Notes: generated by a model from the sequence alone, not told the origin. Shown: positions 7,645 through 14,759, numbered from the stretch's first letter. The stretch is DNA of 18,840 nt from JAABRU01 sp050180235 (GCA_050180235.1 JBFXEJ010000113.1:1-18840); one strand, 5' to 3'. Program-made: numbers and translations.

Positions 7645-8258
7645 CTTTTTAACTCCTTCCTGAATTACCTGAAAATCCCGGTTCAGACAATGTGCCGGGT
7701 TGTGCTCCGCCAACCCGGCCTGCGCGCTGCACGAATTTGAGATAAGATAAGGATTGACTGTTTCCAAAAATCCCTGCCTGCACATAATCCCTGCCCTGTT
7801 TTGTCATGTTTGAAAATTCACCCGGCACCGCATGTTTGCGGCAAAGGCGGGTTACGCCCGGTTATTGAGCTTGCCGAAATACGCTTCACCCGCCCTACAA
7901 ACTGAGCCTGTGGTCATTGAGCATTGCCGAAATGCCGAAGTACAGACAGTTTTTAATCAGCGTAATCAGACAAATCAGACGAATCACAGTTCAGACAATT
8001 GGTCAAGCGGCAAAGGCGGGTTACGCTCACGCTTCACCCGCCCTGCAAACTGCATTATCAGCGGAATCTGTATAATCCGCGTGAATCTGCGGTTCAGACA
8101 GTTTTTAATCAGACAAATCAGACGAATCACAGTTCAGACAAAAATCCTGTGAATCCCGGTTCAGACAGATTGGCGGGTTCCGCTCCGCTACTCTCCGTAC
8201 TCCGCAGTCTGCCGTGCCTTCTCCATGCTCCGCACCCTTGCCGGGCTCACCTGCTGAC
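7645..8258. repeat. 614-bp gene-free mosaic of short repeats
   Basis: No credible gene. Two unit types alternate. Unit a, 'GCGGCAAAGGCGGGTTACGC' to 'CGCTTCACCCGCCCT', is at 7838-7903 and 8007-8051. Its ends GGCGGGT/ACCCGCC can pair, and the first copy has about 20 nt extra in the middle. Unit b is at 7942-7997 and 8095-8141. It starts 'CAGACAGTTTTTAATCAG', runs as 9-bp repeats (AATCAGACA, AATCAGACG, AATCACAGT) and ends in 'TCAGACA'. The word 'CCCGGTTCAGACA' also occurs at 7677 and 8156, linking this region to repeat family 1. Confidence 0.8.
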
Positions 8259-9118
8259 CTAGGGAGAGAGGACAAGCCGGAAGCCGGAGTACGAGTCCGG
8301 GCCGGGCGGGTACCAGGCACGGGAAGCCGAGCGGCAGAAGACCGGGGGGCCGTTCCAACCGCCGCCCCGCAGGATATGGTAGGAGCCTGATGAAGGACCT
8401 CTGGGATCGGCAGAAGAACTGTCCGCATAATACGTTTCACCATACCAGTCCTGCACCCATTCCCAGACATTGCCGTGCATGTCATACAGGCCCCAGGCAT
8501 TGGACTGCTTATGACCCACAGTATGGGTTTTATCACCGGAATTTGAATCATGCCATGCGTATTGCCCAAGTTGACCTTCGCTGTCGCCAAAGCAGTATTT
8601 TCCGGTCGAGCCGGACCGTGCCGCATATTCCCATTCCGCTTCGGTGGGCAGGCGGTAATTACTGCTTCCTTCCTTCTGATTCAGTTTACGGATGAATACC
8701 TGAACATCATCCCATGAAACCTTTTCCACCGGATGTTTTCGGGAGTTGCCGCCGACTTTTTCACTTTTAAATTTAGAAGGATTGCTACCCATGATTTTAT
8801 ACCACTCTTCCTGGGTCACCTCGTATCTGCCCATGTAAAAGGGTTTGGATATGACAACTTTGTGCTGTGGTGTTTCAGTGAAACATACTGAGAACCGGCA
8901 TTCCTCATATTCATTTTTTTCTGTGAAAGGATCGTCCTGAGGGCAGTTCGGGGTGGGGTTCCCATCATAAACGACCCTGCGGGAATCAGCACAAACTCCA
9001 TGCCGATGCTGTTGGTGTAGGTTTTTGACTCCGCAAAAACGGGGGATGCCCCCCAAAGCAGAACAGCCGCAGCCATGCTGCATAGGGATAATCCTCTGAC
9101 AATACTTCTCTTTCTCAT
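8259..9118 (-). pseudogene. Secreted SUMF1/FGE-sulfatase-domain protein with one frameshift
   Basis: The start is ATG 9118, with 'AGGAGAGGG' upstream. A signal peptide, 'MRKRSIVRGLSLCSMAAAVL' to 'SPVFA', is followed by 'NSIGMEFVLIPAGSFMMG', the usual start of an FGE-sulfatase domain. The frame then breaks near 8961-8964. The rest continues in another frame: 'NPTPNCPQDDPF', 'GRYEVTQEEWYKIMG', 'YRLPTEAEWEYAARSG', 'NAWGLYDMHGNVWEWVQDW' and 'GFRLVLSP'. Adding one G to the GGG in 'ATGATGGGAACC' restores a continuous protein of about 286 residues. The C-terminus has 'FCRSASR' but lacks the first Cys of the formylglycine-generating catalytic pair, so even an intact version was probably not a true FGE. 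The break could also be a base-calling error, so 'pseudogene' is provisional. Confidence 0.8.
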
Positions 9119-9220
9119 TTTTCCCTCTCCTTTCAGAATAAGCGTTTTTCCATTTTGCTTCCATCGGTCAGGCGGATCTGCTGTACCTGTAGCCGCATCA
9201 GACATGACAAAATCTCCTGC

Positions 9221-9517
9221 TTACCGCTTTATAATATCCAAACGTGTATCCCCATCCACATACAAAGTGGTATATCTGTCTCCATCAAGATAGATTGTAA
9301 TGGTCTTCTCAGGATTGCTCCCCAGACAAAGCCTGTATTCACCGTTTTTCGGGAAGGCTTTGACGCCGTTCCATGATGTGCTTACCGTAGCCGTGCCGTC
9401 AACTTTTGAACCATCGGCATATACCGCAGTGCCGTATATGCAGGCTTCTCCGGCATATGCAACGGTAATCATAAGACAAAAAACAGACACCAGAACTGCC
9501 GTGCCAACTTTTTTCAT
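9221..9517 (-). CDS. Small secreted beta-sandwich-like protein
   Basis: 98 residues starting at ATG 9517, with 'AAAGGAGAG' upstream. A clear Sec signal peptide 'MKKVGTAVLVSVFCLMITVA' is followed by a likely cut at YA|GEA. The mature part has two Cys (in 'ACIYG' and 'RLCLG') and the rhythm 'GTAVYADGSKVDGTATVSTS', 'KNGEYRLCLG', 'TITIYLDGDRYTTLYVDGDT'. This is the pattern of carboxypeptidase-regulatory-like or transthyretin-like beta-sandwich domains, in which a short chain is tuned into an extracytoplasmic fold. It lies 102 bp upstream of the SUMF1-like gene on the same strand, so the two exported proteins may be co-expressed. I assign no specific function. Confidence 0.7.
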   Translation of the reverse strand: MKKVGTAVLVSVFCLMITVAYAGEACIYGTAVYADGSKVDGTATVSTSWNGVKAFPKNGEYRLCLGSNPEKTITIYLDGDRYTTLYVDGDTRLDIIKR

Positions 9518-9660
9518 TTTGCTCTCCTTTTGCTGATAAATTCATCAATCTTTGCAGTCACCCATATCATTAACCCTTTATGCCAGTCATAAAGAGCATA
9601 CCGCTCATATCATATCATGAGAGAAACATCAATAAAAGTTGTTTGCAATAAGAAAACATT

Positions 9661-9760
9661 ATCAGCAGATCGGAAAGTTTTCCGCAGACCGGTTTCAGAA
9701 TATTTTCCGGAGTGCAAAAATACAATTTTTGCACTCCGGGAAAGTTTTCGATCTGCTGAT
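9661..9760. mobile_element. 100-bp palindromic MITE-like element, copy 1
   Basis: The terminal inverted repeats ATCAGCAGATCG (9661-9672) and CGATCTGCTGAT (9749-9760) are perfect. An inner perfect palindrome has arms CCGGAGTGCAAAAAT (9707-9721) and ATTTTTGCACTCCGG (9725-9739) with an ACA spacer. The element has no coding capacity. A relative with the same ends and inner stem is at 12685-13019. No clear target-site duplication is visible. The rest of the gap 9518-9887 holds nothing I recognise. Confidence 0.75.
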
Positions 9761-9887
9761 AGTGAATATAAGGCTGAACGCACTGGCGCAAATGCGGAGG
9801 AGCAAATCCGTACCTCATGGGTTTCCGGACAGAAAAATTGTACAGATGATTTTGTTACAAAACCTGAGTCAATGGATTTGTATCAAT

Positions 9888-10133
9888 TTAAATTTTGATG
9901 TCATGCTTCACCTTCCACTGTGCCTCAATGGTATCTGCCGACAGGTCAGCACCGCAATCCCATTCTATAAAATATCCGCCATTTGCAATCTGCATAAACG
10001 CATTCTGATCTTTTAAGTCAGCAAATGCTTCAAATTGTAAATAGGGAGTGACATCAAAAATTCCGATACGACCGTCTTCAGCAACTATTTGTAACGTATA
10101 ATCAGAATTGGAATGAATTTCTTTGATTCTCAT
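9888..10133 (-). CDS. DUF2442-family protein
   Basis: 81 residues: 'MRIKEIHSNSDYTLQIVAED', 'GIFDVTPYLQFEAFADLKD', 'FMQIANGGYFIEWDCGADLS', 'ADTIEAQW'. The order 'FDVxPYL....F..LKD...F......G..IEW..GADLS.DTI' is the DUF2442 pattern. DUF2442 proteins are often encoded beside DUF4160 proteins in TA-like pairs. No DUF4160 gene is visible here, so this may be an orphan antitoxin-like gene. The ribosome site before the ATG is weak. It lies 46 bp downstream of the YgiT-type gene on the same strand. Confidence 0.8.
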   Translation of the reverse strand: MRIKEIHSNSDYTLQIVAEDGRIGIFDVTPYLQFEAFADLKDQNAFMQIANGGYFIEWDCGADLSADTIEAQWKVKHDIKI

Positions 10134-10179
10134 TGGTCAAGCCCTCTGATCGGAAAAGGTTTTCGGGTTATGCCGTTTT

Positions 10180-10428
10180 TCAGGCAGCAGAGTGTTCATA
10201 CACATATACAGGAACCTGAATAACTTTCTGCGGTCTGCTTTTTTCTTTCAGAACAGAATCAATGGCTTTTGCAACTTTGGGTTTCAATACTTTTTCTCCG
10301 CATTGCTGGCAGACTCCCGCAGGCACTTTTTCAAAAACATAAAGACTTCCTTTCCACCATACTTCGCGGGAAATGGCTGTTTCTTTGACAAATCCGCCAC
10401 AACAGTAACAATCGTCATATGTATTCAT
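10180..10428 (-). CDS. YgiT-type zinc-finger antitoxin-like protein
   Basis: 82 residues from ATG 10428. Two CxxC knuckles, C7-C10 in 'DDCYCCGG' and C40-C43 in 'PAGVCQQCGEKV', with 'WWKGSLYVFEKVPAGVC' between them, define the YgiT/MqsA N-terminal zinc-binding domain. The C-terminus, 'KVIQVPVYVYEHSAA', is beta-like. The frame runs on upstream to 10593, but that extension is translated repeat family 1 (copy C), so I reject it. Family members usually follow a toxin gene (MqsR or DUF4258). Here the upstream space is filled by the repeat, so the toxin appears to be missing or displaced. Confidence 0.82.
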   Translation of the reverse strand: MNTYDDCYCCGGFVKETAISREVWWKGSLYVFEKVPAGVCQQCGEKVLKPKVAKAIDSVLKEKSRPQKVIQVPVYVYEHSAA

Positions 10429-10447
10429 GAATTCCGCCCTGTTTCCT

Positions 10448-10592
10448 GCCGGAATGAAATGCCGGATATTCACAGCAGGGGAAATATGCCAGACAGACGG
10501 GACGAAAATCATCATGGCTGTATTCCCGCTCAAAGGAGCGGGAATTTGATAATCCTGTAAATCCTTTAATCCTGTGAATCCCGGTTCAGACA
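10448..10592. repeat. Dispersed repeat family 1, copy C
   Basis: About 145 bp, nearly identical to 6699-6848 from 'AGACGGGACGAAAATCATCA' through the hairpin (arms 10522-10531 and 10536-10545, loop AAAG) to 'CCCGGTTCAGACAA'. It lies in the upstream region of the YgiT-type gene, where the cognate toxin gene would normally be. Confidence 0.85.
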
Positions 10593-10651
10593 ATTTTGGC
10601 GGACAGCATTTTGGTAATTGTTCTTCCCGAAATGCTCTTTTGTCCGACTGT

Positions 10652-10942
10652 TCATAATCTGCCTTTCAGCATGTTGGGATTGCGGTTCATGTGCATAACA
10701 GCCATTATCAGTATTTCATCTTTGCGAATCTGATAAACTATGGCGTATGGAAACCGGCGGGTTATGCAGCGTCTGGATCGCGGCGACAAAGGTGTCCATG
10801 CTTCCGGATTGGCCTTTATCCTTTCAAATACCTGCTGAACTTCATATGCGAATTCATATCCCAGCCCCGGAGATTCATTGTTGTAATATGCCACTGCCTC
10901 TTTCAGTTCACTTTCTGCCACATCTGTGATTTTGAGATTCAT
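10652..10942 (-). CDS. ParE/RelE-superfamily toxin
   Basis: 96 residues: 'MNLKITDVAESELKEAVAYY', 'FAYEVQQVFERIKANPEAW', 'RRCITRRFPYAIVYQIRKDE', 'IMAVMHMNRNPNML'. The helical hairpin plus 'R.....FPY.I.Y......I.I.AV.H..R.P' is the ParE_toxin (PF05016) pattern. ParE-like toxins of this type poison gyrase or, in RelE relatives, cut ribosome-bound mRNA; the sequence alone does not say which. Its ATG overlaps the antitoxin stop by 4 bp. Length and motifs are complete, so it is probably functional. Confidence 0.9.
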   Translation of the reverse strand: MNLKITDVAESELKEAVAYYNNESPGLGYEFAYEVQQVFERIKANPEAWTPLSPRSRRCITRRFPYAIVYQIRKDEILIMAVMHMNRNPNMLKGRL

Positions 10943-11154
10943 GAATTTATCTCTTTCATCACATCTTCCGCAGGTCTGGCATAAATTCTGCCTGCATCAT
11001 ACGCATCAATTCTTCTCTCCACCTCCTGCGCCCATGCCTCATCAACCCTCTGCCTTTGGGAAATGTCAAAACTTGCCATCAGCCTGTCAATAACAGCGGC
11101 TTTTTCAAGAGGGGAAAGTTTTAATGCCTCATTCAATATTGCCTGTACCTGCAT
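10939..11154 (-). CDS. Addiction-module antitoxin (Unstab_antitox-like)
   Basis: 71 residues: 'MQVQAILNEALKLSPLEKAA', 'VIDRLMASFDISQRQRVDEA', 'WAQEVERRIDAYDAGRIYA', then 'PAEDVMKEINS'. The order 'L..LSP.EKA.VIDRLMASFD......D..WA.E.E.RI.AY..G....P..EV' is the TIGR02574/PF09720 addiction-module pattern, which pairs with ParE-type toxins. The start is supported by 'GAGGTG' 5 nt before the ATG. It overlaps the toxin start by 4 bp. Confidence 0.88.
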   Translation of the reverse strand: MQVQAILNEALKLSPLEKAAVIDRLMASFDISQRQRVDEAWAQEVERRIDAYDAGRIYARPAEDVMKEINS

Positions 11155-11250
11155 ATGTCACCTCATGTTCTGTATTTTTTGCTTTTCATCACAAATTGGC
11201 ATCACCTTCAAAAAACCGGATAACCATATGTATATCCGGGAATAAATACA

Positions 11251-11874
11251 TCACGCCTTTTTCAAAAACGAACTGATCTGGTCAATGGAGATTTCCACTT
11301 CCGCGCGTTCGTCAATGTCCTGGGGGCAGACAATCATAAGAAAATAGGGCAGATCATTGATGGCAAATTTGCGGACGCAGGCTTTGTCTGTGTAATTGAT
11401 GTCCATTGAAATATTGTTCGCGGTGCTGTCGCCCAGAATTCTTGCTGCCTTGCCAATGGCATCCCCCAGCGTCATGGCAAAGGCCGAGGCCAGAGATTCA
11501 TCTTTCACAGGGCTGTTGTACACGGCCAGAGGCAAACCATTGGAATCCACCAGCACCGCGCCTGCAAACTCCCCTCTTTTGCACATGGCAAAGAGCATGT
11601 TTTCCAGTTTGTCGCCCCGGTACATTTCGCCGGAATCCGAAACCTCAACCGGCGCGGGTTTGCGGGCCTGTGTTTTTTTCCGTACAGAACTCTGCCGGGA
11701 AGGCAGGGGCCGATGTCCCTGGGGAGAAATGACCTGGTGCAATTCCGCCGGGATAGCATGAAACTGCCTTCGGGTCGTCTGGGCCGGGGATACACGCGTG
11801 GCAACCACAGCAGACTGGGAGATCAACTGATCAAACAGTTTTGCGGCTTCCTGAATTTCAGAAAAGTCCTTCAT
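11251..11874 (-). CDS. Roadblock/LC7-domain protein with basic N-terminal extension (Roadblock-1)
   Basis: 207 residues. A helical N-terminus (about 1-25, 'EAAKLFDQLISQS') is followed by a disordered basic and Pro-rich linker to about residue 85 ('HRPLPSRQSSVRKKTQARKP'). From about 88 to 205 it is Roadblock/LC7-like: 'LENMLFAMCKRGEFAGAVLV', 'DSNGLPLAVYNSPVKDESLA', 'AFAMTLGDAIGKAARIL', 'FAINDLPYFLMIVCPQDID'. Bacterial Roadblock proteins (MglB and relatives) dimerise and regulate small GTPases in cell polarity. This gene starts within the ParA-like gene (17-bp overlap), so the two are translationally linked and may bind. The long linker is unusual, since plain Roadblock proteins are about 120 residues. 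Confidence 0.78.
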   Translation of the reverse strand: MKDFSEIQEAAKLFDQLISQSAVVATRVSPAQTTRRQFHAIPAELHQVISPQGHRPLPSRQSSVRKKTQARKPAPVEVSDSGEMYRGDKLENMLFAMCKRGEFAGAVLVDSNGLPLAVYNSPVKDESLASAFAMTLGDAIGKAARILGDSTANNISMDINYTDKACVRKFAINDLPYFLMIVCPQDIDERAEVEISIDQISSFLKKA

Positions 11875-12658
11875 CTTCTTCCTTCTCCTTTATGGCTGCG
11901 TTCATTTCCCTGGTTTTGAGTTCCATTGCCAGATTCATATACACCTGCGCGGCATGTTCCCCGCCGGTCAGCATTCCCGCAGGAATGGATTTCAGACCCG
12001 CCTGCTCAAATGCCTCATCATAGGGAATATGCGTGTCAAGCACCACACCGGGCGGAAAACTGTTCTGCACTTCCTCAAACACGGCCAGGCAGGAATCGCT
12101 GTCATCCACCAGAGTCATGAGAATGCCCTCAATCATCAGACTGGGATTGAATTTTTCCCTGACTTTCTGAATCAGTTTCAGAAAAACCGGCAATGTGCGA
12201 ACCGAAATGCTGCTGCAATTGACCGGTATCAGCACACTGTGGCTGCAACTGAGCAGCGAAGTGACAATGCCGCCCAGCCCCGCGGGCGCGTCAATAAACG
12301 TGTAATCAAATTTTTCAGCAATCGCGGTGATGATTTTTCCCAGGGTTCCCTTGCGTGCCTCTCTTTCAAACAGAAACACATCATCAGGTTCTGCAACACC
12401 GGAACCCAGAACTCCCATGCGTTTGTCTTTGGTTGCAACAACGGCCTGCTCCGCCTTTACCTCACCTTTCAGGAGATGAATCAGCCCTTTGTCTGTCCTG
12501 CGTTTGAGATTGCTGGCAACAGCCATGCCGCCCTGGGGATCGGAATCAACCAGCAGCACTTTCTGACCGAATCGGCTGAGACTGAAACCCGTGTTCAGGG
12601 TGGTCGTGGTTTTTCCAACCCCGCCCTTGTGGCTTGCCACTGTAATGATTTTTCCCAT
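11858..12658 (-). CDS. ParA/MinD-family ATPase
   Basis: 266 residues from ATG 12658. A TTG four codons upstream is also in frame, but 'TTGGAG' serves better as the ribosome site. The deviant Walker A 'SHKGGVGKTTTT' has signature K11 and K16. Switch I is 'LLVDSDPQGG' (D38, D40) and Walker B is 'YTFIDAPAGLGG' (D123). These dimerise on ATP and position cargo such as plasmids, chemoreceptor arrays or other machinery on the nucleoid or membrane. No ParB or centromere-like array is next to it, and the partner overlapping its end is a Roadblock protein. A role in positioning or polarity therefore seems likelier than plasmid partition (inference). The acidic C-terminus 'KEKEEDEGLF' is family-atypical. 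Confidence 0.88.
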   Translation of the reverse strand: MGKIITVASHKGGVGKTTTTLNTGFSLSRFGQKVLLVDSDPQGGMAVASNLKRRTDKGLIHLLKGEVKAEQAVVATKDKRMGVLGSGVAEPDDVFLFEREARKGTLGKIITAIAEKFDYTFIDAPAGLGGIVTSLLSCSHSVLIPVNCSSISVRTLPVFLKLIQKVREKFNPSLMIEGILMTLVDDSDSCLAVFEEVQNSFPPGVVLDTHIPYDEAFEQAGLKSIPAGMLTGGEHAAQVYMNLAMELKTREMNAAIKEKEEDEGLF

Positions 12659-12734
12659 ATTTTTCTCCAAATCCTTAAGACGAAATCAGCAGATCGAAAA
12701 AATTTTACAAAATATTTTCAGTGAATGGAAGAAG

Positions 12735-12763
12735 ATTTGACAACTTTTGGAAAGTTGTCAAAT
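12735..12763. repeat. Perfect hairpin, 13-bp arms
   Basis: ATTTGACAACTTT (12735-12747), spacer TGG, AAAGTTGTCAAAT (12751-12763). The word GTTGTCAAAT recurs at about 12946-12955. It lies upstream of the ParA-like gene and could affect read-through from the regulator gene. Confidence 0.8.
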
Positions 12764-12890
12764 ACAGGTTCTGTTAGGCGATTTCCAGAAAAGAATGTAC
12801 CACAAAAGCAGCATAAGCTTCCAGCCTGTGCAGTGAACTGGACAGGTATATTTATTTTAAGAAATCGCCTTAACATTTCCTCTCGCTCCT

Positions 12891-12919
12891 CTCGTTCCCA
12901 CGCAAAGCGTGGGAACGAG
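12891..12919. repeat. Perfect hairpin, CTCGTTCCCACGC palindrome
   Basis: CTCGTTCCCACGC (12891-12903), spacer AAA, GCGTGGGAACGAG (12907-12919). A second partial half, 'GAAGCGTGGAAACGAG', follows. Palindromes of this wording are, from memory, common intergenic repeats in filamentous sulfur-cycle bacteria; I could not check this. Confidence 0.8.
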
Positions 12920-13018
12920 GAAAGGAAGCGTGGAAACGAGAAAAAGTTGTCAAATCTGGTCAAATCCGGTGCAGAAATACAATTTCTGCACTCCTGGGGA
13001 ACATTTTCAGTCTGCTGA

Positions 13019-13930
13019 TTAACTGCCTGTTTTGTCAAGTTTCAGTTTTTTCTGTTTGGACGCGGCCACCAGCATCCGGATATTGTCTTTGGGATGTCCT
13101 TCCATGACGGTAATCAGTTCCGTAAAGGTCGCGGGCGTGAACTGCCGCACCTTTTCCAAAGCAGGAAAACCGTTCAAATCATCAGCAAAGCGCAGAAGCC
13201 GGTTTTCCACACCCATCTGCCGGATCATATCCCGGATTTCATCCACATCATTGCTCACATTCATCAGCACGGATGTCAGGGATTTGCACTCATTTCCGCA
13301 TCCTGGGGGAATTTCATTGAACTGTATGGAAAAAAAGCCTTTTTCCAGCAGAAAGATGCGCACCATTGCCTCATCTCCGCTGAATTTTCCCTGCCGGACA
13401 TGGAGCATTTGCCCGTCTTTGATCACGATTTCCGCGTCCATATCTGCAAGCCGGATGGTTGCAGTTTTCAGTCCCAGTTCCATGCTTTGGAGCAGATCCG
13501 AAATCCCCGCGTCCGCAAGATTGCCTTCCATAACCCCGTCCATAAGCCGGGACCGATCCGAGCGGCGCAGAACCGCGTTGATGCGTGCCAGGAGTTCGGC
13601 CCGGTCATAGGGTTTTGTGATAAAATCATCTCCGCCCAGTTCCAGCCCCTTGATTTTCAGATGCTGCCGGTTGATTGCGGTGATAAACAGCACGGATATG
13701 ATGCGGTTCGCGGCTTTTTTCCGGATCTCGGTGATTACCTGAAACCCGTCCATTCCGGGCATCTGAATGTCAAGCAGAATCAGATCAGGTTTCTGCTCTT
13801 CGACTTTCCGCAGCCCCTCCGCGCCGCTTTCCGCGTGAGCCACCTCATATCCGGCCAGTTTCAGATAATCCCCAAGAATGAGATGCTGCATGGGATCGTC
13901 ATCTATGATTAAAATCCGGTATTTTTTCAA
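13019..13930 (-). CDS. Response regulator: receiver plus PATAN (DUF4388) domain
   Basis: 303 residues. The receiver (1-122) is complete: acidic pocket D10-D12 in 'LIIDDDP', phospho-acceptor D54 in 'LLDIQMPGMDGF', T84, and K106 in 'ITKPYDRAE'. Residues about 133-230 read 'MEGNLADAGISDLLQSMELG', 'TATIRLADMDAEIVIKDGQM', 'VRIFLLEKGFFSIQF', the DUF4388/PATAN pattern seen in PatA-like regulators. The helical tail (230-303) is unassigned. There is no DNA-binding domain, so the output is probably protein-protein. The start is a TTG (13930), since the family's conserved 'KYRILIIDDD' follows at once and no better start is near. It lies 38 bp after ODP-1. Confidence 0.88.
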   Translation of the reverse strand: MKKYRILIIDDDPMQHLILGDYLKLAGYEVAHAESGAEGLRKVEEQKPDLILLDIQMPGMDGFQVITEIRKKAANRIISVLFITAINRQHLKIKGLELGGDDFITKPYDRAELLARINAVLRRSDRSRLMDGVMEGNLADAGISDLLQSMELGLKTATIRLADMDAEIVIKDGQMLHVRQGKFSGDEAMVRIFLLEKGFFSIQFNEIPPGCGNECKSLTSVLMNVSNDVDEIRDMIRQMGVENRLLRFADDLNGFPALEKVRQFTPATFTELITVMEGHPKDNIRMLVAASKQKKLKLDKTGS

Positions 13931-13968
13931 AATATACCTGCCTCTCCCGGTCTGCGCCCTGCACCGCT

Positions 13969-14715
13969 CTATTCCGGAACCCGGAAAGATGTCATCAGAT
14001 CAATCCCGCAGGACAGTCCGCTGATCCAGTCAATGAAACGCGTTACCATTTCCTTTCCGGAAAAAATGGCTCCGTGCTGGGGGGCAATCATATTTATATC
14101 CAGATTTTGAACCATGTCTGCCCACATTTTCATGGCTTTGTTTGATGTCATATAGCGTTTGTGAAAACCTTCCATGTGTGCAGTATGTGCATCAAAATCC
14201 GTGACATGGGTATAATCATTTCCCAAAGATGCGCCCAAATCTCCGGAAAACAGGATTTTGGAAACCGGGTCATAGACCTGAAAATTGCCCGGTGAATGCA
14301 GAAAATGCGCGGGAATGAGTTTCAAAGGCTTTCCGTTGAGAATCACGTTCATTCCCTGATCCGGAATGGGTGTAATCCGTTCCAGCACCAGTTTGTCAAC
14401 TCCGAAATGGGGAATGAAGCGCATCCACAGTTCCGGCAGAAAAGCCATAGCTTCTGTCACCATCAGCCAGCCGTTCGCGGCTGCAATAATATCCGGGTCC
14501 TGATGGGAAAAGAAAATATATTTCAGGCCGTCCATTGGAACCAGAGAGGAAATCCGGGGAAAGAGCAGGGAATAAACCTTATGCCCGCCCGGATCCAGCA
14601 CCATTGCCTCTTTTCCGTCAACAATGACATGCTGGTTGGCCTGCACCATTGCGCCTGATGTCAGGTCATTGAACATGACGCATTTGTGATCTTCGGATTC
14701 AAACAGCGTGATCAT
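13969..14715 (-). CDS. ODP-type metallo-beta-lactamase-fold protein, copy 1
   Basis: 248 residues from ATG 14715 ('MITLFESEDHK'). I chose this over the ATG at 14766 because the paralogue starts identically and 'GGGGGA' precedes it. The diiron ligand set is visible: H71, D73 and D75 in 'SHQDPD', H140 in 'HFLHSPGN', D159 in 'FSGDLGA', H214 in 'APQHGA'. This is the flavodiiron/ODP arrangement, but with Asp in place of the usual Glu of HxExD. There is no flavodoxin domain, so it is the stand-alone oxygen-binding or sensing type rather than a full flavodiiron reductase. ODP proteins act as O2 sensors in some chemotaxis pathways. It lies directly upstream of the receiver-PATAN gene. Confidence 0.85.
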   Translation of the reverse strand: MITLFESEDHKCVMFNDLTSGAMVQANQHVIVDGKEAMVLDPGGHKVYSLLFPRISSLVPMDGLKYIFFSHQDPDIIAAANGWLMVTEAMAFLPELWMRFIPHFGVDKLVLERITPIPDQGMNVILNGKPLKLIPAHFLHSPGNFQVYDPVSKILFSGDLGASLGNDYTHVTDFDAHTAHMEGFHKRYMTSNKAMKMWADMVQNLDINMIAPQHGAIFSGKEMVTRFIDWISGLSCGIDLMTSFRVPE

Positions 14716-14759
14716 AAAATCCCCCATAGTAGAACAATCTTCCGGATTGTTCATATGCC

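Larger units (their letters stand above)
12685..13019. mobile_element. 335-bp composite palindromic element, copy 2 of the MITE-like family
   Basis: Ends ATCAGCAGATCGAAAA (12685-12700) and the near-complement TTTTCAGTCTGCTGAT (13004-13019) match the 100-bp element at 9661. The inner stem GTGCAGAAAT/ATTTCTGCAC (12969-12978, 12982-12991) has the same ACA spacer. Inside lie further palindromes: a 13-bp-arm hairpin at 12735-12763, a 102-bp piece bounded by GTTAGGCGATTTC and GAAATCGCCTTAAC (12773-12874), and a hairpin at 12891-12919. Its last base is the first base of the regulator's stop codon. It fills the gap between the regulator and the ParA gene. Confidence 0.7.

Noticed and set aside
7645..7785. 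N-terminal extension of the second antitoxin to 125 residues
   Set aside because: It reads through repeat sequence ('CCCGGTTCAGACA'), and a good ribosome site precedes the internal ATG at 7644.
7838..8141. CRISPR-like alternation of repeats
   Set aside because: Only two copies of each unit, of unequal length, with no uniform spacers and no cas genes in the window.
10429..10593. N-terminal extension of the YgiT-type protein to 137 residues
   Set aside because: The extension is the dispersed repeat read in frame, and the conserved family start is at 10428.
11858..12658. Plasmid partition ParA, implying the window is plasmid
   Set aside because: There is no ParB, Rep gene or parS-like site, and the overlapping partner is a Roadblock protein in a signalling cluster.
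11954..12724. 256-codon + strand frame opposite the ParA-like gene
   Set aside because: Antisense shadow of a gene with intact Walker motifs; the composition is that of complementary-strand translation.
13094..13912. 272-codon + strand frame opposite the response regulator
   Set aside because: Shadow of a complete receiver-PATAN protein.
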